From Streptomyces sp. ISL-100 (lineage in GTDB: Bacteria > Actinomycetota > Actinomycetes > Streptomycetales > Streptomycetaceae), in contig NZ_JAGGOK010000038.1 of NCBI RefSeq assembly GCF_018614615.1, positions 60,736-124,735 of the forward strand: 64,000 bases of DNA, given 5' to 3'. Every line of letters starts with the position of its first letter. The first letter of the stretch is position 1. The position numbers were made by a program, and so were the translations under genes. Shown here in pieces: positions 1-8,433 of the stretch. The notes beneath the pieces are model-generated. The model worked only from the letters and a program-made list of their open reading frames with translations, searched no databases and was not told the DNA's origin.

Positions 1-2
1 AG

Positions 3-1388
3 CTGTACGTCTTCCCCGCCAGCCACTACGTCGCCGGACCCGAGCGCATGGAGAAGGCGATCAGGGGCATCGAGAAGGAGCTGGAGGACCGGCTCGCCGA
101 GATGGAGAAGCAGGGCAAGATGCTGGAGGCCCAGCGTCTGCGCATGCGCACCACCTACGACCTCGAAATGATGCGCCAGATCGGCAGCTGCTCCGGCATC
201 GAGAACTATTCGATGCACATGGACGACCGCGCCCCCGGCACCGCGCCGCACACTCTCCTCGACTACTTCCCCGAGGACTTCCTGTTGGTCATCGACGAGT
301 CGCATGTCACCGTGCCGCAGATCGGCGCGATGTACGAGGGCGACGCGTCCCGCAAGCGGACTCTCGTCGACCACGGCTTCCGGCTGCCTTCCGCCCTGGA
401 CAACCGCCCCCTGAAGTGGGAGGAGTTCCAGCAGCGCGTGGGTCAGGCGGTCTATCTCTCCGCCACCCCCGGTGCGTACGAACTCTCGCGCTCCGACGGC
501 TTCGTGGAGCAGATCATCCGCCCCACCGGTCTCATCGACCCCGAGGTCGTCGTCAAGCCCACCGAGGGTCAGATCGACGACCTGGTGCACGAGATCAGGA
601 AGCGCACGGAGCGGGACGAGCGCGTACTGGTCACCACCCTCACCAAGAAGATGTCCGAGGACCTCACCGAGTACTTCCTCGAACTGGGCATCCAGGTCCG
701 CTATCTGCACAGCGACGTCGACACGCTGCGCCGCGTGGAGCTGCTGCGCGAGCTGCGATCCGGTGAGTACGACGTCCTGGTCGGCATCAACCTGCTGCGA
801 GAGGGCCTCGACCTGCCCGAGGTGTCGCTCGTAGCCATCCTCGACGCCGACAAGCAGGGCTTCCTGCGCTCGGGCACCTCCCTGATCCAGACCATCGGCC
901 GAGCGGCGCGCAATGTCTCCGGCCAGGTCCACATGTACGCCGACAAGATCACCCCGGCGATGGAGAAGGCCATCGACGAGACCAACCGGCGCCGGGAGAA
1001 GCAGATCGCGTACAACACGGCGCACGGGGTCGATCCGCAGCCGCTGCGCAAGAAGATCAACGACATCGTCGCTTCCATCGCGCGCGAGCAGGTCGACACC
1101 GAACAGCTCCTCGGCTCCGGCTTCCGGCAGGCGAAGGACGGCAAGGGCGCCAAGGCCCCGGTGCCCGTGCTCGGCGGCAAGGCGGGCAAGGCAGCCAGGG
1201 TGGGGAAGAAGGGCGATGTGCTCACCGACCGCCCCGCCGCCGAACTGGCAGCGCTCATCGAGGAGATGACGGAGCAGATGCGCGGAGCGGCCGCCGAGCT
1301 GCAGTTCGAAGTGGCCGCGCGGCTGCGCGACGAAGTGGGCGAGCTGAAGAAGGAACTGAGGCAGATGAGGGAGGCGGGGCAGGCCTGA
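3..1388 (+). CDS. uvrB: Excinuclease ABC subunit B, C-terminal two thirds (5' end outside window)
   Basis: UvrB is the damage-verifying helicase-like subunit of UvrABC nucleotide excision repair; it is loaded by UvrA and then recruits UvrC. The reading frame is already open at the window edge (LYVFPASHYV before the first internal ATG), so the N-terminal P-loop part is missing. The visible helicase motifs are DESH near nt 294, YLSATPG, the motif V stretch GINLLREGLDLPEV, and the motif VI stretch QTIGRAARN. A C-terminal UVR motif (residues with LQFEVAARLRDEVGELKK, about nt 1300-1360) is the UvrC-contacting helix pair. About 462 codons are present; the family is normally close to 700 residues. 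uvrA and uvrC lie downstream in the same window but in separate transcription units. Identification is firm. Confidence 0.97.
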   Translation: MYVFPASHYVAGPERMEKAIRGIEKELEDRLAEMEKQGKMLEAQRLRMRTTYDLEMMRQIGSCSGIENYSMHMDDRAPGTAPHTLLDYFPEDFLLVIDESHVTVPQIGAMYEGDASRKRTLVDHGFRLPSALDNRPLKWEEFQQRVGQAVYLSATPGAYELSRSDGFVEQIIRPTGLIDPEVVVKPTEGQIDDLVHEIRKRTERDERVLVTTLTKKMSEDLTEYFLELGIQVRYLHSDVDTLRRVELLRELRSGEYDVLVGINLLREGLDLPEVSLVAILDADKQGFLRSGTSLIQTIGRAARNVSGQVHMYADKITPAMEKAIDETNRRREKQIAYNTAHGVDPQPLRKKINDIVASIAREQVDTEQLLGSGFRQAKDGKGAKAPVPVLGGKAGKAARVGKKGDVLTDRPAAELAALIEEMTEQMRGAAAELQFEVAARLRDEVGELKKELRQMREAGQA

Positions 1389-1415
1389 CGGCCCGGTACC
1401 CACCCGGCACCTGGT

Positions 1416-1427
1416 GTGTTGCAACAC
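1416..1427. promoter_or_regulatory. 12-bp perfect palindrome between uvrB and terD
   Basis: GTGTTGCAACAC is a perfect palindrome about 110 bp upstream of the TerD start, inside the uvrB-terD intergenic region. It could be an operator for the TerD gene, but I see no second copy in the window and recognise no regulator for it. Low confidence. Confidence 0.25.
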
Positions 1428-1536
1428 CGACACAAAGTGCGACGCGACTGTGGCGGCCCAGGCGTGACTGCGTAGGGTTCTGGGCAGCCGCACGCAACGG
1501 GCGGGCCGCGGGGTAAGCAATGAGAGGGGACAGCGC

Positions 1537-2151
1537 GTGGTGGATGTATCCAAGGGCAGCGCGCCCGGGGGACCTGGCGTCAATCTGACCAAGGGTCAGG
1601 CCATCAGCCTGGAGAAGAAGGGCGGCGGCACGCTGACCGCCGTCCGTATGGGGCTGGGCTGGCAGGCGGCGCCGCGTCGTGGTCTCTTCGGCTCGCGCAC
1701 CCGGGAGGTCGACCTCGACGCCTCGGCGGTCCTGTTCGCGGACAAGCAGCCGGTCGACGTCGTCTTCTTCCGTCACCTCGTCAGCGACGACGGCTCTGTG
1801 AAGCACACCGGTGACAACCTGGTCGGCGGCGCGGGCCAGGGCGGGGACGACGAGGCGATCCTCGTCGACCTCCAGCGCGTGCCGGTGCACATCGACCAGA
1901 TCGTCTTCACGGTGAACTCCTTCACCGGCCAGACGTTCCAGGAAGTGCAGAACGCGTTCTGCCGCATCGTCGACGAGACCAACGGCCAGGAGATGGCCCG
2001 TTACACGCTCGACGGTGGCGGCCAGTACACCGCCCAGATCATGGCCAAGGTGCACCGCGACGGCGCCGGCTGGAAGATGACGGCCATCGGCACCCCTGCC
2101 AACGGCCGGACCTTCCAGGACCTGATGCCGTCGATCCTGCCGCACCTGTAG
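1537..2151 (+). CDS. TerD-family calcium-binding stress protein
   Basis: 204-residue protein consisting of a single TerD domain. Family members bind Ca2+ and are linked to tellurite, oxidative and phage-related stress; their biochemical role is unsettled. The typical features are present: the N-terminal strand VNLTKGQAISLEKK, the acidic loop DLDASAVLF, the GDN...GGDDEAI loop (with the aspartates expected to hold calcium), and the terminal GTPANGRTFQDLMP motif. Start GTG at 1537 is preceded by a purine-rich GAGAGGGGA ribosome site; a GTG one codon later is possible. It is followed by a second, diverged TerD gene and by terC, so the three look like a small Ter-type neighbourhood. The family assignment is firm; the cellular function is unknown. 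Confidence 0.93.
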   Translation: MVDVSKGSAPGGPGVNLTKGQAISLEKKGGGTLTAVRMGLGWQAAPRRGLFGSRTREVDLDASAVLFADKQPVDVVFFRHLVSDDGSVKHTGDNLVGGAGQGGDDEAILVDLQRVPVHIDQIVFTVNSFTGQTFQEVQNAFCRIVDETNGQEMARYTLDGGGQYTAQIMAKVHRDGAGWKMTAIGTPANGRTFQDLMPSILPHL

Positions 2152-2172
2152 CAGACGACTGACGCAGTACGC

Positions 2173-2206
2173 GCAGCTCCCGGAGGCATCGGCCGCCGGG
2201 AGCTGC
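2173..2206 (+). terminator. Hairpin after the TerD gene
   Basis: GCAGCTCCCGG (2173-2183) pairs perfectly with CCGGGAGCTGC (2196-2206) across a 12-nt loop, directly after the TerD stop. There is no T tract, so it may be an L-shaped terminator or an mRNA end-stabilising hairpin. Confidence 0.5.
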
Positions 2207-2242
2207 ACCACATCCACGATTGCGACGCGGGGGAGACAGGCG

Positions 2243-4213
2243 ATGACGGCCGAGCTGGTCCGGGGGCAGAACCACCCCTTGCCCCAGGCCCGTTTGGAGA
2301 TCCGGGTATCGGCCGGCAAGCCGGTCGTGGCCGGTGCCACCCTCGGCGACGAGCAGGGCACCGTGCGCGGTACGGAGTGGGTCGCCCACCCCGGCTCGCC
2401 GAACCTCCCCGGGCTCGAAGTGTCCAAGCAGGCCGCCGCCGACCACCGGCTCGCCGTGGACCTCGAGGCACTGCCCGAGACGGTGCACCGGGTGAACGTC
2501 CTGCTCGCTCTCCCGCTGGGCGTGGGCGGTCCGGCCCGCTTCGGCGCCGTCGCGGCCCCCTTCGTCTCCGTCACCGGGCTCGACGGCTCCGAGGTCGCCA
2601 ACTACACCGTTACCGGGCTGGACAGCGAGTCCGCCGTAGTCGCCCTGGAGCTCTACCGCCGACAGGGCATCTGGAAGGTGCGCGCCGTCGGGCAGGGTTA
2701 CGCCGGTGGCCTCGCCGAGATGCTCGGCGACCAGGGACTGCCGCAGGCCCGTGAACTCGCCGCCGCCATCCAGGACGCGGTGAGCAGCGGCATGGCCCGC
2801 TCCGTCGCGGCGCCCCCGCCCCGTAGCGAGGACGGCGACCGGTCGCGGCGTACGACGTCCCACGCGACGAACGGCGGACGCGACGCGCAGACCGACGCCG
2901 TGGCGCCCACAGCAACACCCACAGCCGGTGCCCCCGCACCCGTGGCGCCGAGTGGTCCGGACAGTGGCGCTCGACAGGCCGCCCCCGGCGGCCCCATCGA
3001 CTACGCGCACCCGCGCCGCCAGAGCACCGCGCCCCCGTCCCCGCCGCCCACCGCGCCGCCCGCCCCGCCCGGACAGTACCCACAGCCCGTCGCCGGTGAC
3101 GCGACCGGCTGGTCCATGGAGGAGCGGCTGTACAACCAGGTGTGGGGCATGTTCGAAGACCTGGCCCGCACCGTCTCGGCGTACCGCAGCGCGGTCGACT
3201 TCGCCGAGTCCCGGATGGAGCAGGAGCTCGACAAGGCGCTCTCCGACCCGCGCAGCCGGATCGGCGCCGCGGGCGACACCGCCCGCGCGAACGCCCGGGC
3301 CAAGCACGACCAGCTCGTCGGCCAGGCCCGCGACGTACTGGACCGCGACCTGGCCCAGCTCGCCGCCGAGGCCGACGTCGTCGAGCCGGCCCTGCCCCCC
3401 GCCTTCGCCTCCTGGCACAACCCGGCCTGGCACGGTTACCGGGTTCCCATGGAGATCCCGATGGCCCTGCGCGTCGGGGACCTGCACCTGCCCGAGCGCC
3501 CGGATCTGCGCATCCCCATGCTGGTGCGCCTGCCGCTGGAGCGAGGCCTGTGGATCGACAGCGGCCGTTCCGGCTCCGAGGCCGCGCTGATGATGGAGTC
3601 CGACCAGCTGCGCCGAGCGGCCATGGAAAGTGCCGCGGCGCACGCCGCCCGCCTGCTGGCGGTCTATCCCGCCGGTGAGTTCACCGTCCATGTCATCGAC
3701 CCGGCGGGCACGGGCGCGGCCGCGCTCGCCGCGCTGACCGGGTCCGGCGTGCTCGACGCGCCGCCCGCGGCCGGCGCCCAGGGCGTGGCGGCCGTGCTGG
3801 CCAAGCTCACCCAGCGCGTGGAACTGGTACAGATGGCAGTCCGTGGCGGGGTCGTCGACTCGCTCCCGCCGGAGCTGGACACGGCCGAGCAGCTCCTGAT
3901 CGTCAACGACTTCCCGCACGGCTTCGACGACCGCGCCGTCACCCAGCTCCGCTACCTCGCAGACGAGGGCCCGTCGGTCGGCGTGCACCTGATGATGGTC
4001 GCGGACCGCGAGGACGCGAGTGCGTACGGTCCGGTGCTCGACCCACTGTGGCGGTCGCTGCTGCGGGTCACTCCCGTGCCCGACGACCACCTCATCGACC
4101 CGTGGGTCGGCCATACCTGGACGTACGAGCCGCTGCTGCCGCCACCGGGCAGCCAGGTCGTGCGGCAGGTGCTCGCGCAGGTGGCGGCAGCGAGGCGGCA
4201 ACTGCCTCGCTGA
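2243..4213 (+). CDS. Diverged TerD domain fused through a proline-rich linker to an FtsK/SpoIIIE-like domain without a functional P-loop
   Basis: 656 residues. Residues about 1-180 follow the TerD fold (SAGKPVVAGATL, then IWKVRAVGQGYAGGLAEML near 155-172, the counterpart of the TerD C-terminal motif), but the acidic Ca2+ loops are largely lost. Residues 195-290 are low-complexity Pro/Ala/Thr. From about 295 a helical stretch (LYNQVWGMFEDLARTVSAYR) leads into a domain with FtsK-like layout: IPMLVRLPLERGLWID, then SGRSGSEAALMM where a Walker A would stand but without the GK[ST], then LLIVNDFP in the Walker B position and VGVHLMMVADRED. The resemblance to an FtsK-type ATPase is my reading of the pattern, and the catalytic residues are absent. 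It lies 91 bp after the first TerD gene and before terC. No function is proposed beyond a Ter-associated scaffold or regulator. Confidence 0.7.
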   Translation: MTAELVRGQNHPLPQARLEIRVSAGKPVVAGATLGDEQGTVRGTEWVAHPGSPNLPGLEVSKQAAADHRLAVDLEALPETVHRVNVLLALPLGVGGPARFGAVAAPFVSVTGLDGSEVANYTVTGLDSESAVVALELYRRQGIWKVRAVGQGYAGGLAEMLGDQGLPQARELAAAIQDAVSSGMARSVAAPPPRSEDGDRSRRTTSHATNGGRDAQTDAVAPTATPTAGAPAPVAPSGPDSGARQAAPGGPIDYAHPRRQSTAPPSPPPTAPPAPPGQYPQPVAGDATGWSMEERLYNQVWGMFEDLARTVSAYRSAVDFAESRMEQELDKALSDPRSRIGAAGDTARANARAKHDQLVGQARDVLDRDLAQLAAEADVVEPALPPAFASWHNPAWHGYRVPMEIPMALRVGDLHLPERPDLRIPMLVRLPLERGLWIDSGRSGSEAALMMESDQLRRAAMESAAAHAARLLAVYPAGEFTVHVIDPAGTGAAALAALTGSGVLDAPPAAGAQGVAAVLAKLTQRVELVQMAVRGGVVDSLPPELDTAEQLLIVNDFPHGFDDRAVTQLRYLADEGPSVGVHLMMVADREDASAYGPVLDPLWRSLLRVTPVPDDHLIDPWVGHTWTYEPLLPPPGSQVVRQVLAQVAAARRQLPR

Positions 4214-4280
4214 CCAGCGCTTTTGGTGCGACTTTACCCATCCCTTTACCTTTTCTTGGGTGTTCCTGTACCCTTCGATG

Positions 4281-4435
4281 AGCGGAGGGGAGTACTCCCG
4301 GCTGCGACGTACCCGTCAATACGGACCGCCATCGGTCCCGGGGCGTCGGCCCGCGGCGCGCGGATACGCGCCCGGGTGGAAGAGACCTCCGGCAGCGACG
4401 ACGCTGAGTGAGTTGCCGTAGCTATCTGCCGGAGG
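4281..4435 (+). promoter_or_regulatory. yybP-ykoY (Mn2+) riboswitch with translational expression platform upstream of terC
   Basis: The two conserved halves of the yybP-ykoY aptamer are visible: GGAGGGGAGTACTCC at 4284-4298 and GGAAGAGACCTCC at 4378-4390. They are closed by pairing of GGAGG (4284-4288) with CCTCC (4386-4390), and the GC-rich stems between them fit the two other arms. The 3' strand CCTCCGGCA (4386-4394) is also a perfect 9-nt complement of TGCCGGAGG (4427-4435), which contains the Shine-Dalgarno of terC. Two exclusive structures follow: ligand-bound P1 leaves the ribosome site free, ligand-free pairing hides it. This riboswitch class senses Mn2+ and often precedes TerC-family exporters. 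The switch direction is inference from the pairings. Confidence 0.88.
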
Positions 4436-4439
4436 CGCA

Positions 4440-5438
4440 GTGGACGTTTCAATGACCCTTTGGGCACTGACCATTCTTGGTCTGATCGCCCTGATCGCAG
4501 TCGACTTCCTCATCGGGCGCAAGCCGCATGACGTGTCGATCAAGGAAGCCGGAATCTGGACGGTCGTCTGGATCGTCCTGGCCGTGCTGTTCGGCCTCGG
4601 ACTGCTGATCTTCGGCACCGCGCAGGCATCGGGCGAGTTCTTCGCCGGCTTCATCACCGAGAAATCGCTCAGCGTGGACAACCTCTTTGTCTTCGTCCTG
4701 ATCATGGCGAAGTTCTCGGTGCCGTCCCACCTCCAGCAGCGTGTGCTGCTCGTGGGTGTGCTGATAGCCCTGGTACTGCGTGCGATCTTCATCGCGGCCG
4801 GCGCTGCGGTCATCGCCAACTTCTCGTGGGTCTTCTACATCTTCGGCGCGTTCCTGATCTACACCGCCTGGAAGCTCATCCAGGAGGCGCGGGCCGAGGA
4901 GGAGGAAGAGGCGTTCGAGGAGAACCGTCTCCTCAAGTCGATCGAGAGCCGCTTCGGCGTCGCGGACAAGTACCACGGCACCAAGCTCTTCATCCAGAAT
5001 AACGGCAAGCGCGTCCTGACGCCGCTGATGGTCGTCATGCTCGCCATCGGCACCACCGATGTGCTGTTCGCGCTGGACTCGATCCCGGCGATCTTCGGCC
5101 TCACCCAGGACCCGTACATCGTCTTCACCGCCAACGCCTTCGCCCTCATGGGTCTGCGGCAGCTGTACTTCCTCATCGGCGGACTGCTCAAGAAGCTGGT
5201 TCACCTGAGTTACGGCCTGTCGGTCATCCTGGGCTTCATCGGCGTCAAGCTGGTGCTCCACGCTCTGCACGAGTCCGGGGTGCACGTCCCCGAGATCTCC
5301 ATCCCCTTCTCGCTGACCGTCATCTGCGGAGTGCTGATCGTCACCACGATCACCAGCCTCATCGCCAACAAGAAGACGGAACAGCGCGCGGCGGCCGAGG
5401 TCGCCAAGGCCGGCGACAAGGAGAGCGTCGAGTCCTGA
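4440..5438 (+). CDS. TerC/Alx-family integral membrane protein, probable Mn2+ exporter
   Basis: 332 residues with roughly nine hydrophobic helices. TerC/Alx proteins export manganese or help metallate exported proteins. The family hallmarks are SLSVDNLFVFVLIM (about 77-90), with the acidic-polar pair expected in the metal path, and its symmetric partner TTDVLFALDSIPAIF (about 202-216). A charged cytosolic loop with a Glu run (EEEEEAFEEN) joins the two halves. The start is GTG at 4440, 4 nt after GGAGG at 4431-4435; an ATG four codons in is less well placed. The manganese riboswitch directly upstream supports a manganese role over tellurite resistance. A strong hairpin terminator follows. Confidence 0.93.
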   Translation: MDVSMTLWALTILGLIALIAVDFLIGRKPHDVSIKEAGIWTVVWIVLAVLFGLGLLIFGTAQASGEFFAGFITEKSLSVDNLFVFVLIMAKFSVPSHLQQRVLLVGVLIALVLRAIFIAAGAAVIANFSWVFYIFGAFLIYTAWKLIQEARAEEEEEAFEENRLLKSIESRFGVADKYHGTKLFIQNNGKRVLTPLMVVMLAIGTTDVLFALDSIPAIFGLTQDPYIVFTANAFALMGLRQLYFLIGGLLKKLVHLSYGLSVILGFIGVKLVLHALHESGVHVPEISIPFSLTVICGVLIVTTITSLIANKKTEQRAAAEVAKAGDKESVES

Positions 5439-5453
5439 CCCCGTAACGGATTC

Positions 5454-5504
5454 ACCGGCCGGTGCGAGCGGAGCAATACCGCTCGCACCGGCCGGTTCTT
5501 GTTT
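5454..5504. terminator. Bidirectional intrinsic terminator between terC and the MFS gene
   Basis: An 18-bp perfect stem (5454-5471 with 5479-5496) closes a 7-nt loop AGCAATA and is followed by TCTTGTTT. It sits between two convergent genes and could serve both strands. Confidence 0.92.
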
Positions 5505-5517
5505 GTGCGGGCCTGGA

Positions 5518-6819
5518 TCAGGCAGGGGCGGCTTCCGCCACGGGGCGGGGCGCCGGCCTCGTCTCCGGCAGCAGTGCGAAGCACCCCAGGCTCAGCAGCG
5601 CGATGGCAGTGAGGTAGACGGCGACACCCCACGGCGGTCCGTCGCCGTTCGCCACCGCCGTCGCGACGATCGGGGTCAGCGCACCTCCGACGAGCCCGCC
5701 GAGGTTGTAGCCGACGGCCGCGCCCGTGCAGCGCACCCTCGGCTCGTACAGCTCCGGGAGATAGGCAGCGATCACAGCGAACATGGTGATGAACGACAGC
5801 AGCGCTCCCACGAAGCCGAGAAACATCAGCAGCGGCTCGGCGGTCTGCAACAGCGCGACCATCGGGAACATCCACAGCGCTGCCGCCGCGCAGCCGAGCA
5901 GACACAGCGGCCTGCGCCCGTAGTGGTCACCGAGCATCGCGGCGAACGGGGTGACCACGCCCGAGATCGCCACGGCCCCCATGATGCAGGCCAGCATCAC
6001 CGTACGGCTGACGCCCAGTTGTTCCGTGGCGTACGCGAGGGACCAGGTCGTCACGGCGTAGAAGACGGCGTACCCGACGGCGAGCGCGCCGGCCGTCAGC
6101 AGGACGAGCCGCCAGTGGTCGCGTACGACCTCGGCGAGGGGGACGGTCGCCCGCTTGTCCGTCTCGGCCAGCTGCTTGAACTGCGGGGTCTCCGCCAGGG
6201 ACGTACGCAGCAACAGTCCTGCCGCGGCCAGCAGGCCCGCCACCCAGAACGGCACCCGCCATCCCCACGCCGCGAACTGTGCGTCGGTCAGCGAGGCGGA
6301 GAGGGCGAGCATGATGCCGTTGGCCAGGAGGAAGCCGACCGGGGGGCCGATCTGCGGGAAACTCGCCCACAGTCCGCGCCGGTTGGCGGGAGCGTGTTCG
6401 GCGGTCAGCAGAACCGCACCGCCCCACTCGCCGCCGAGCCCGAGCCCCTGCAGGAAGCGCAGCACCAGAAGGAGTACGGGCGCTGCTACGCCGATTGACC
6501 CGTACGTCGGTACGCAGCCGACCGCGACGGTCGCGATTCCCGTGAGCAACAGTGAGGCGAACAGGACAGGACGGCGCCCGTAACGGTCGCCGATGTGCCC
6601 GAAGATGACAGAACCGAGCGGCCGTGAAATGAAACCGACCGCGAAGGTCCCGAACGCCGCGAGCGTTCCCGCGAGCGGCGAAAAGGTCGGGAAGAAGAGC
6701 GGCCCGAGAACGAGCGCGGCGGCTGTTCCGTAGACAAAGAAGTCGTAGAACTCGATGGCTGTTCCGGCGAGCGACGCGGCAGCGAGGCGGGCCATGGAGG
6801 GAGGTCGTTCTTGGTGCAT
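5518..6819 (-). CDS. MFS transporter of the metabolite:H+ symporter type (ProP/ShiA-like)
   Basis: 433 residues, about 12 membrane helices. The N-terminus (SLAGTAIEFYDFFVYGTAA) is the hallmark of the MHS branch, whose members carry osmolytes, citrate, shikimate or ketoglutarate with protons. The loop 2-3 signature GHIGDRYGRRPVL and its second-half counterpart MLGDHYGRRPLCLLG are present, as is the helix-5 region LGLGGEWGGAVLL. The substrate cannot be read from sequence. The ATG at 6819 has only a weak ribosome site; an in-frame ATG at 6795 (MARLAAASLAG) would also give a complete protein. It converges on terC across a shared terminator. Confidence 0.9.
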   Translation of the reverse strand: MHQERPPSMARLAAASLAGTAIEFYDFFVYGTAAALVLGPLFFPTFSPLAGTLAAFGTFAVGFISRPLGSVIFGHIGDRYGRRPVLFASLLLTGIATVAVGCVPTYGSIGVAAPVLLLVLRFLQGLGLGGEWGGAVLLTAEHAPANRRGLWASFPQIGPPVGFLLANGIMLALSASLTDAQFAAWGWRVPFWVAGLLAAAGLLLRTSLAETPQFKQLAETDKRATVPLAEVVRDHWRLVLLTAGALAVGYAVFYAVTTWSLAYATEQLGVSRTVMLACIMGAVAISGVVTPFAAMLGDHYGRRPLCLLGCAAAALWMFPMVALLQTAEPLLMFLGFVGALLSFITMFAVIAAYLPELYEPRVRCTGAAVGYNLGGLVGGALTPIVATAVANGDGPPWGVAVYLTAIALLSLGCFALLPETRPAPRPVAEAAPA

Positions 6820-6893
6820 GCGGCCACAACTACCCCACCCGGACTCCGGTTACGGGGCGCACAGAAGCAGTCCCACCGGCTCGCGAAGCTGAT

Positions 6894-7550
6894 CTACCAG
6901 CCGCGCTCGCGCCACTCGGGCAGGTGCGGGCGCTCCTTGCCGAGCGTGGTGTCGTTGCCGTGGCCGGGATAGACCCAGGTTTCGTCCGGAAGCTGTCCGA
7001 AGAGCTTCTCCTCGACGTCACCGATGAGGCTCGCGAAGGCCTCCGGGTCCTTCCACGTGTTGCCCACGCCGCCGGGGAAGAGGCAGTCCCCGGTGAAGAC
7101 GTGCGGGTGCCCGTGCGGGTCGTCGTAGACGAGGGCGATGGACCCCGGGGTGTGGCCGACGAGGTGGCGGGCGGTGAGCTCGACACGTCCGACGCGGACG
7201 GTGTCGCCGTCTTCCAGCAGCACGTCGGTGGTGACGGGGATGCCCTCCGCGTCGTAGCGGCCCGCGTACGTACGCGCCCCGGTCGCCGCCACGACCTCCG
7301 GCAGGGCCTGCCAGTGATCGCCGTGGCGGTGGGTGGTGACGACGGACGCGATGCCGTCGTCACCGATCAGCCTCAGAAGCGTGTGCGGCTCGGCGGCCGC
7401 GTCGATCAACAGCTGTTCTCCCGTGTCCCGGCAGCGCAGCAGATACGCGTTGTTGTTCATGGCGCCGACCGCGACCTTGGAGATCATCAGGTCAGTGAGC
7501 TCGTGAACGTTCGCAGGACCGCCGACTTTGACCGCTCCGCTGTACGTCAT
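6894..7550 (-). CDS. Metallo-beta-lactamase-fold hydrolase (glyoxalase II-like)
   Basis: 218 residues. The metal-binding signature THRHGDHW lies near residue 73, a third His in LVGHTPGS, the bridging Asp in FTGDCLFPGG, and a final His in YPGHGNDTT. All ligands for a two-metal site are present. The spacing and GHTPGS motif resemble the glyoxalase II/persulfide dioxygenase branch, which cleaves thioesters or persulfides of low-molecular-weight thiols; in an actinomycete the thiol could be mycothiol. It is the second gene of a two-gene unit: the upstream gene (7560-8246) ends 9 bp before its start and belongs to a mycothiol-dependent family, which agrees with a thiol detoxification role (inference). 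Confidence 0.88.
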   Translation of the reverse strand: MTYSGAVKVGGPANVHELTDLMISKVAVGAMNNNAYLLRCRDTGEQLLIDAAAEPHTLLRLIGDDGIASVVTTHRHGDHWQALPEVVAATGARTYAGRYDAEGIPVTTDVLLEDGDTVRVGRVELTARHLVGHTPGSIALVYDDPHGHPHVFTGDCLFPGGVGNTWKDPEAFASLIGDVEEKLFGQLPDETWVYPGHGNDTTLGKERPHLPEWRERGW

Positions 7551-7559
7551 GGAGTCAGC

Positions 7560-8246
7560 CTATAGCGGCGGCAGCGCGGGCAGCGGGGCCCCCGCGGTGT
7601 CGAGAGTGGCTCCGACGCGGCGGCCCGCGAGCCAGCCCAGGAGGTCGGGGGCGGTGCCGGTGACGTTCACGGGATTGCCTTCGGTGCTTCCCGTACGCCA
7701 CTGCCTCCCGTCGGCGGCCGTCAGCACGGTCGCGGGAACGCCCGGGTTCCCCGCGAAGCGCTCCGCGAGGAACGCGATCTCGCGTCCCGTGAACTCCTCC
7801 GGCAGGTCCTCCAGCTCATAGCCGATGCCCAGATCGACGTGGTGCAGCTCGACCTCGACGAGGCGGCGGAAGGGAATGCGGGAGGCCGAGTCGGTGACGC
7901 CGTTGCGCAGGGCGACCGTACGGGACCAGTCGGCGGGAACGGCGGCCGCTTCGTCGAAGCGAGCCGCACTGTCGCGCACGTCCTCCAGCTGTACGGCGAG
8001 GGGGCGCGGGGCGTCGCGCTCGATGTCGGCGTCGCGGACTTCGGCGTTGGCGTACATGGGACGGCCGGCCAGGACGTTCACGAGAGCGTCCGCGTTACGG
8101 GCGACGTGCGCCAGCACGTGGCCGCGGGTCCATCCCGGCAGCCGTGACGGTTGCGTCACAGCGGCGTTGTCCAGCTTGTCGGTCGCGGCGAGGAGCCGGT
8201 CGGTCGCTTCGCGTACAGAGCCCAGGTCGCGCACGTGATCGTTCAT
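7560..8246 (-). CDS. Maleylpyruvate isomerase-family (DinB-like) protein, possibly mycothiol-dependent
   Basis: 228 residues. The N-terminal four-helix region has RLPGWTRGHVLAHVARNADAL (residues about 34-54), whose His residues match the first metal ligands of the MDMPI/DinB superfamily; EVELHHVDLGIGY (about 131) gives the later ligand pair. A C-terminal MDMPI_C-like segment follows (VNVTGTAPDLLGWLAGR). Characterised relatives use mycothiol to isomerise maleylpyruvate, but most Streptomyces members are of unknown substrate. No clear ribosome site precedes the ATG, so the message may be leaderless. It is transcribed with the MBL-fold gene. Confidence 0.85.
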   Translation of the reverse strand: MNDHVRDLGSVREATDRLLAATDKLDNAAVTQPSRLPGWTRGHVLAHVARNADALVNVLAGRPMYANAEVRDADIERDAPRPLAVQLEDVRDSAARFDEAAAVPADWSRTVALRNGVTDSASRIPFRRLVEVELHHVDLGIGYELEDLPEEFTGREIAFLAERFAGNPGVPATVLTAADGRQWRTGSTEGNPVNVTGTAPDLLGWLAGRRVGATLDTAGAPLPALPPL

Positions 8247-8433
8247 GGCGTCGACGATAGTCCGGTCACACGATCGGGTGAAGCCGTTCAGGCTAGGCCG
8301 TAATTCGAATGCACGTGCTATACGCTCGTCAGAGGCACCAGGAATCCTTACAACATCGCTCTGGTTGCCCCCATAGTCTGAGAACCGGGGGGCTCAGTCC
8401 CCTCTGCCTCTCTCAAGAAAGGTGCGGACCGGC

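Noticed and set aside
8280..8433. LexA (SOS) box upstream of uvrA
   Set aside because: No GAAC-N4-GTTC or close variant is visible in the 187-bp gap.
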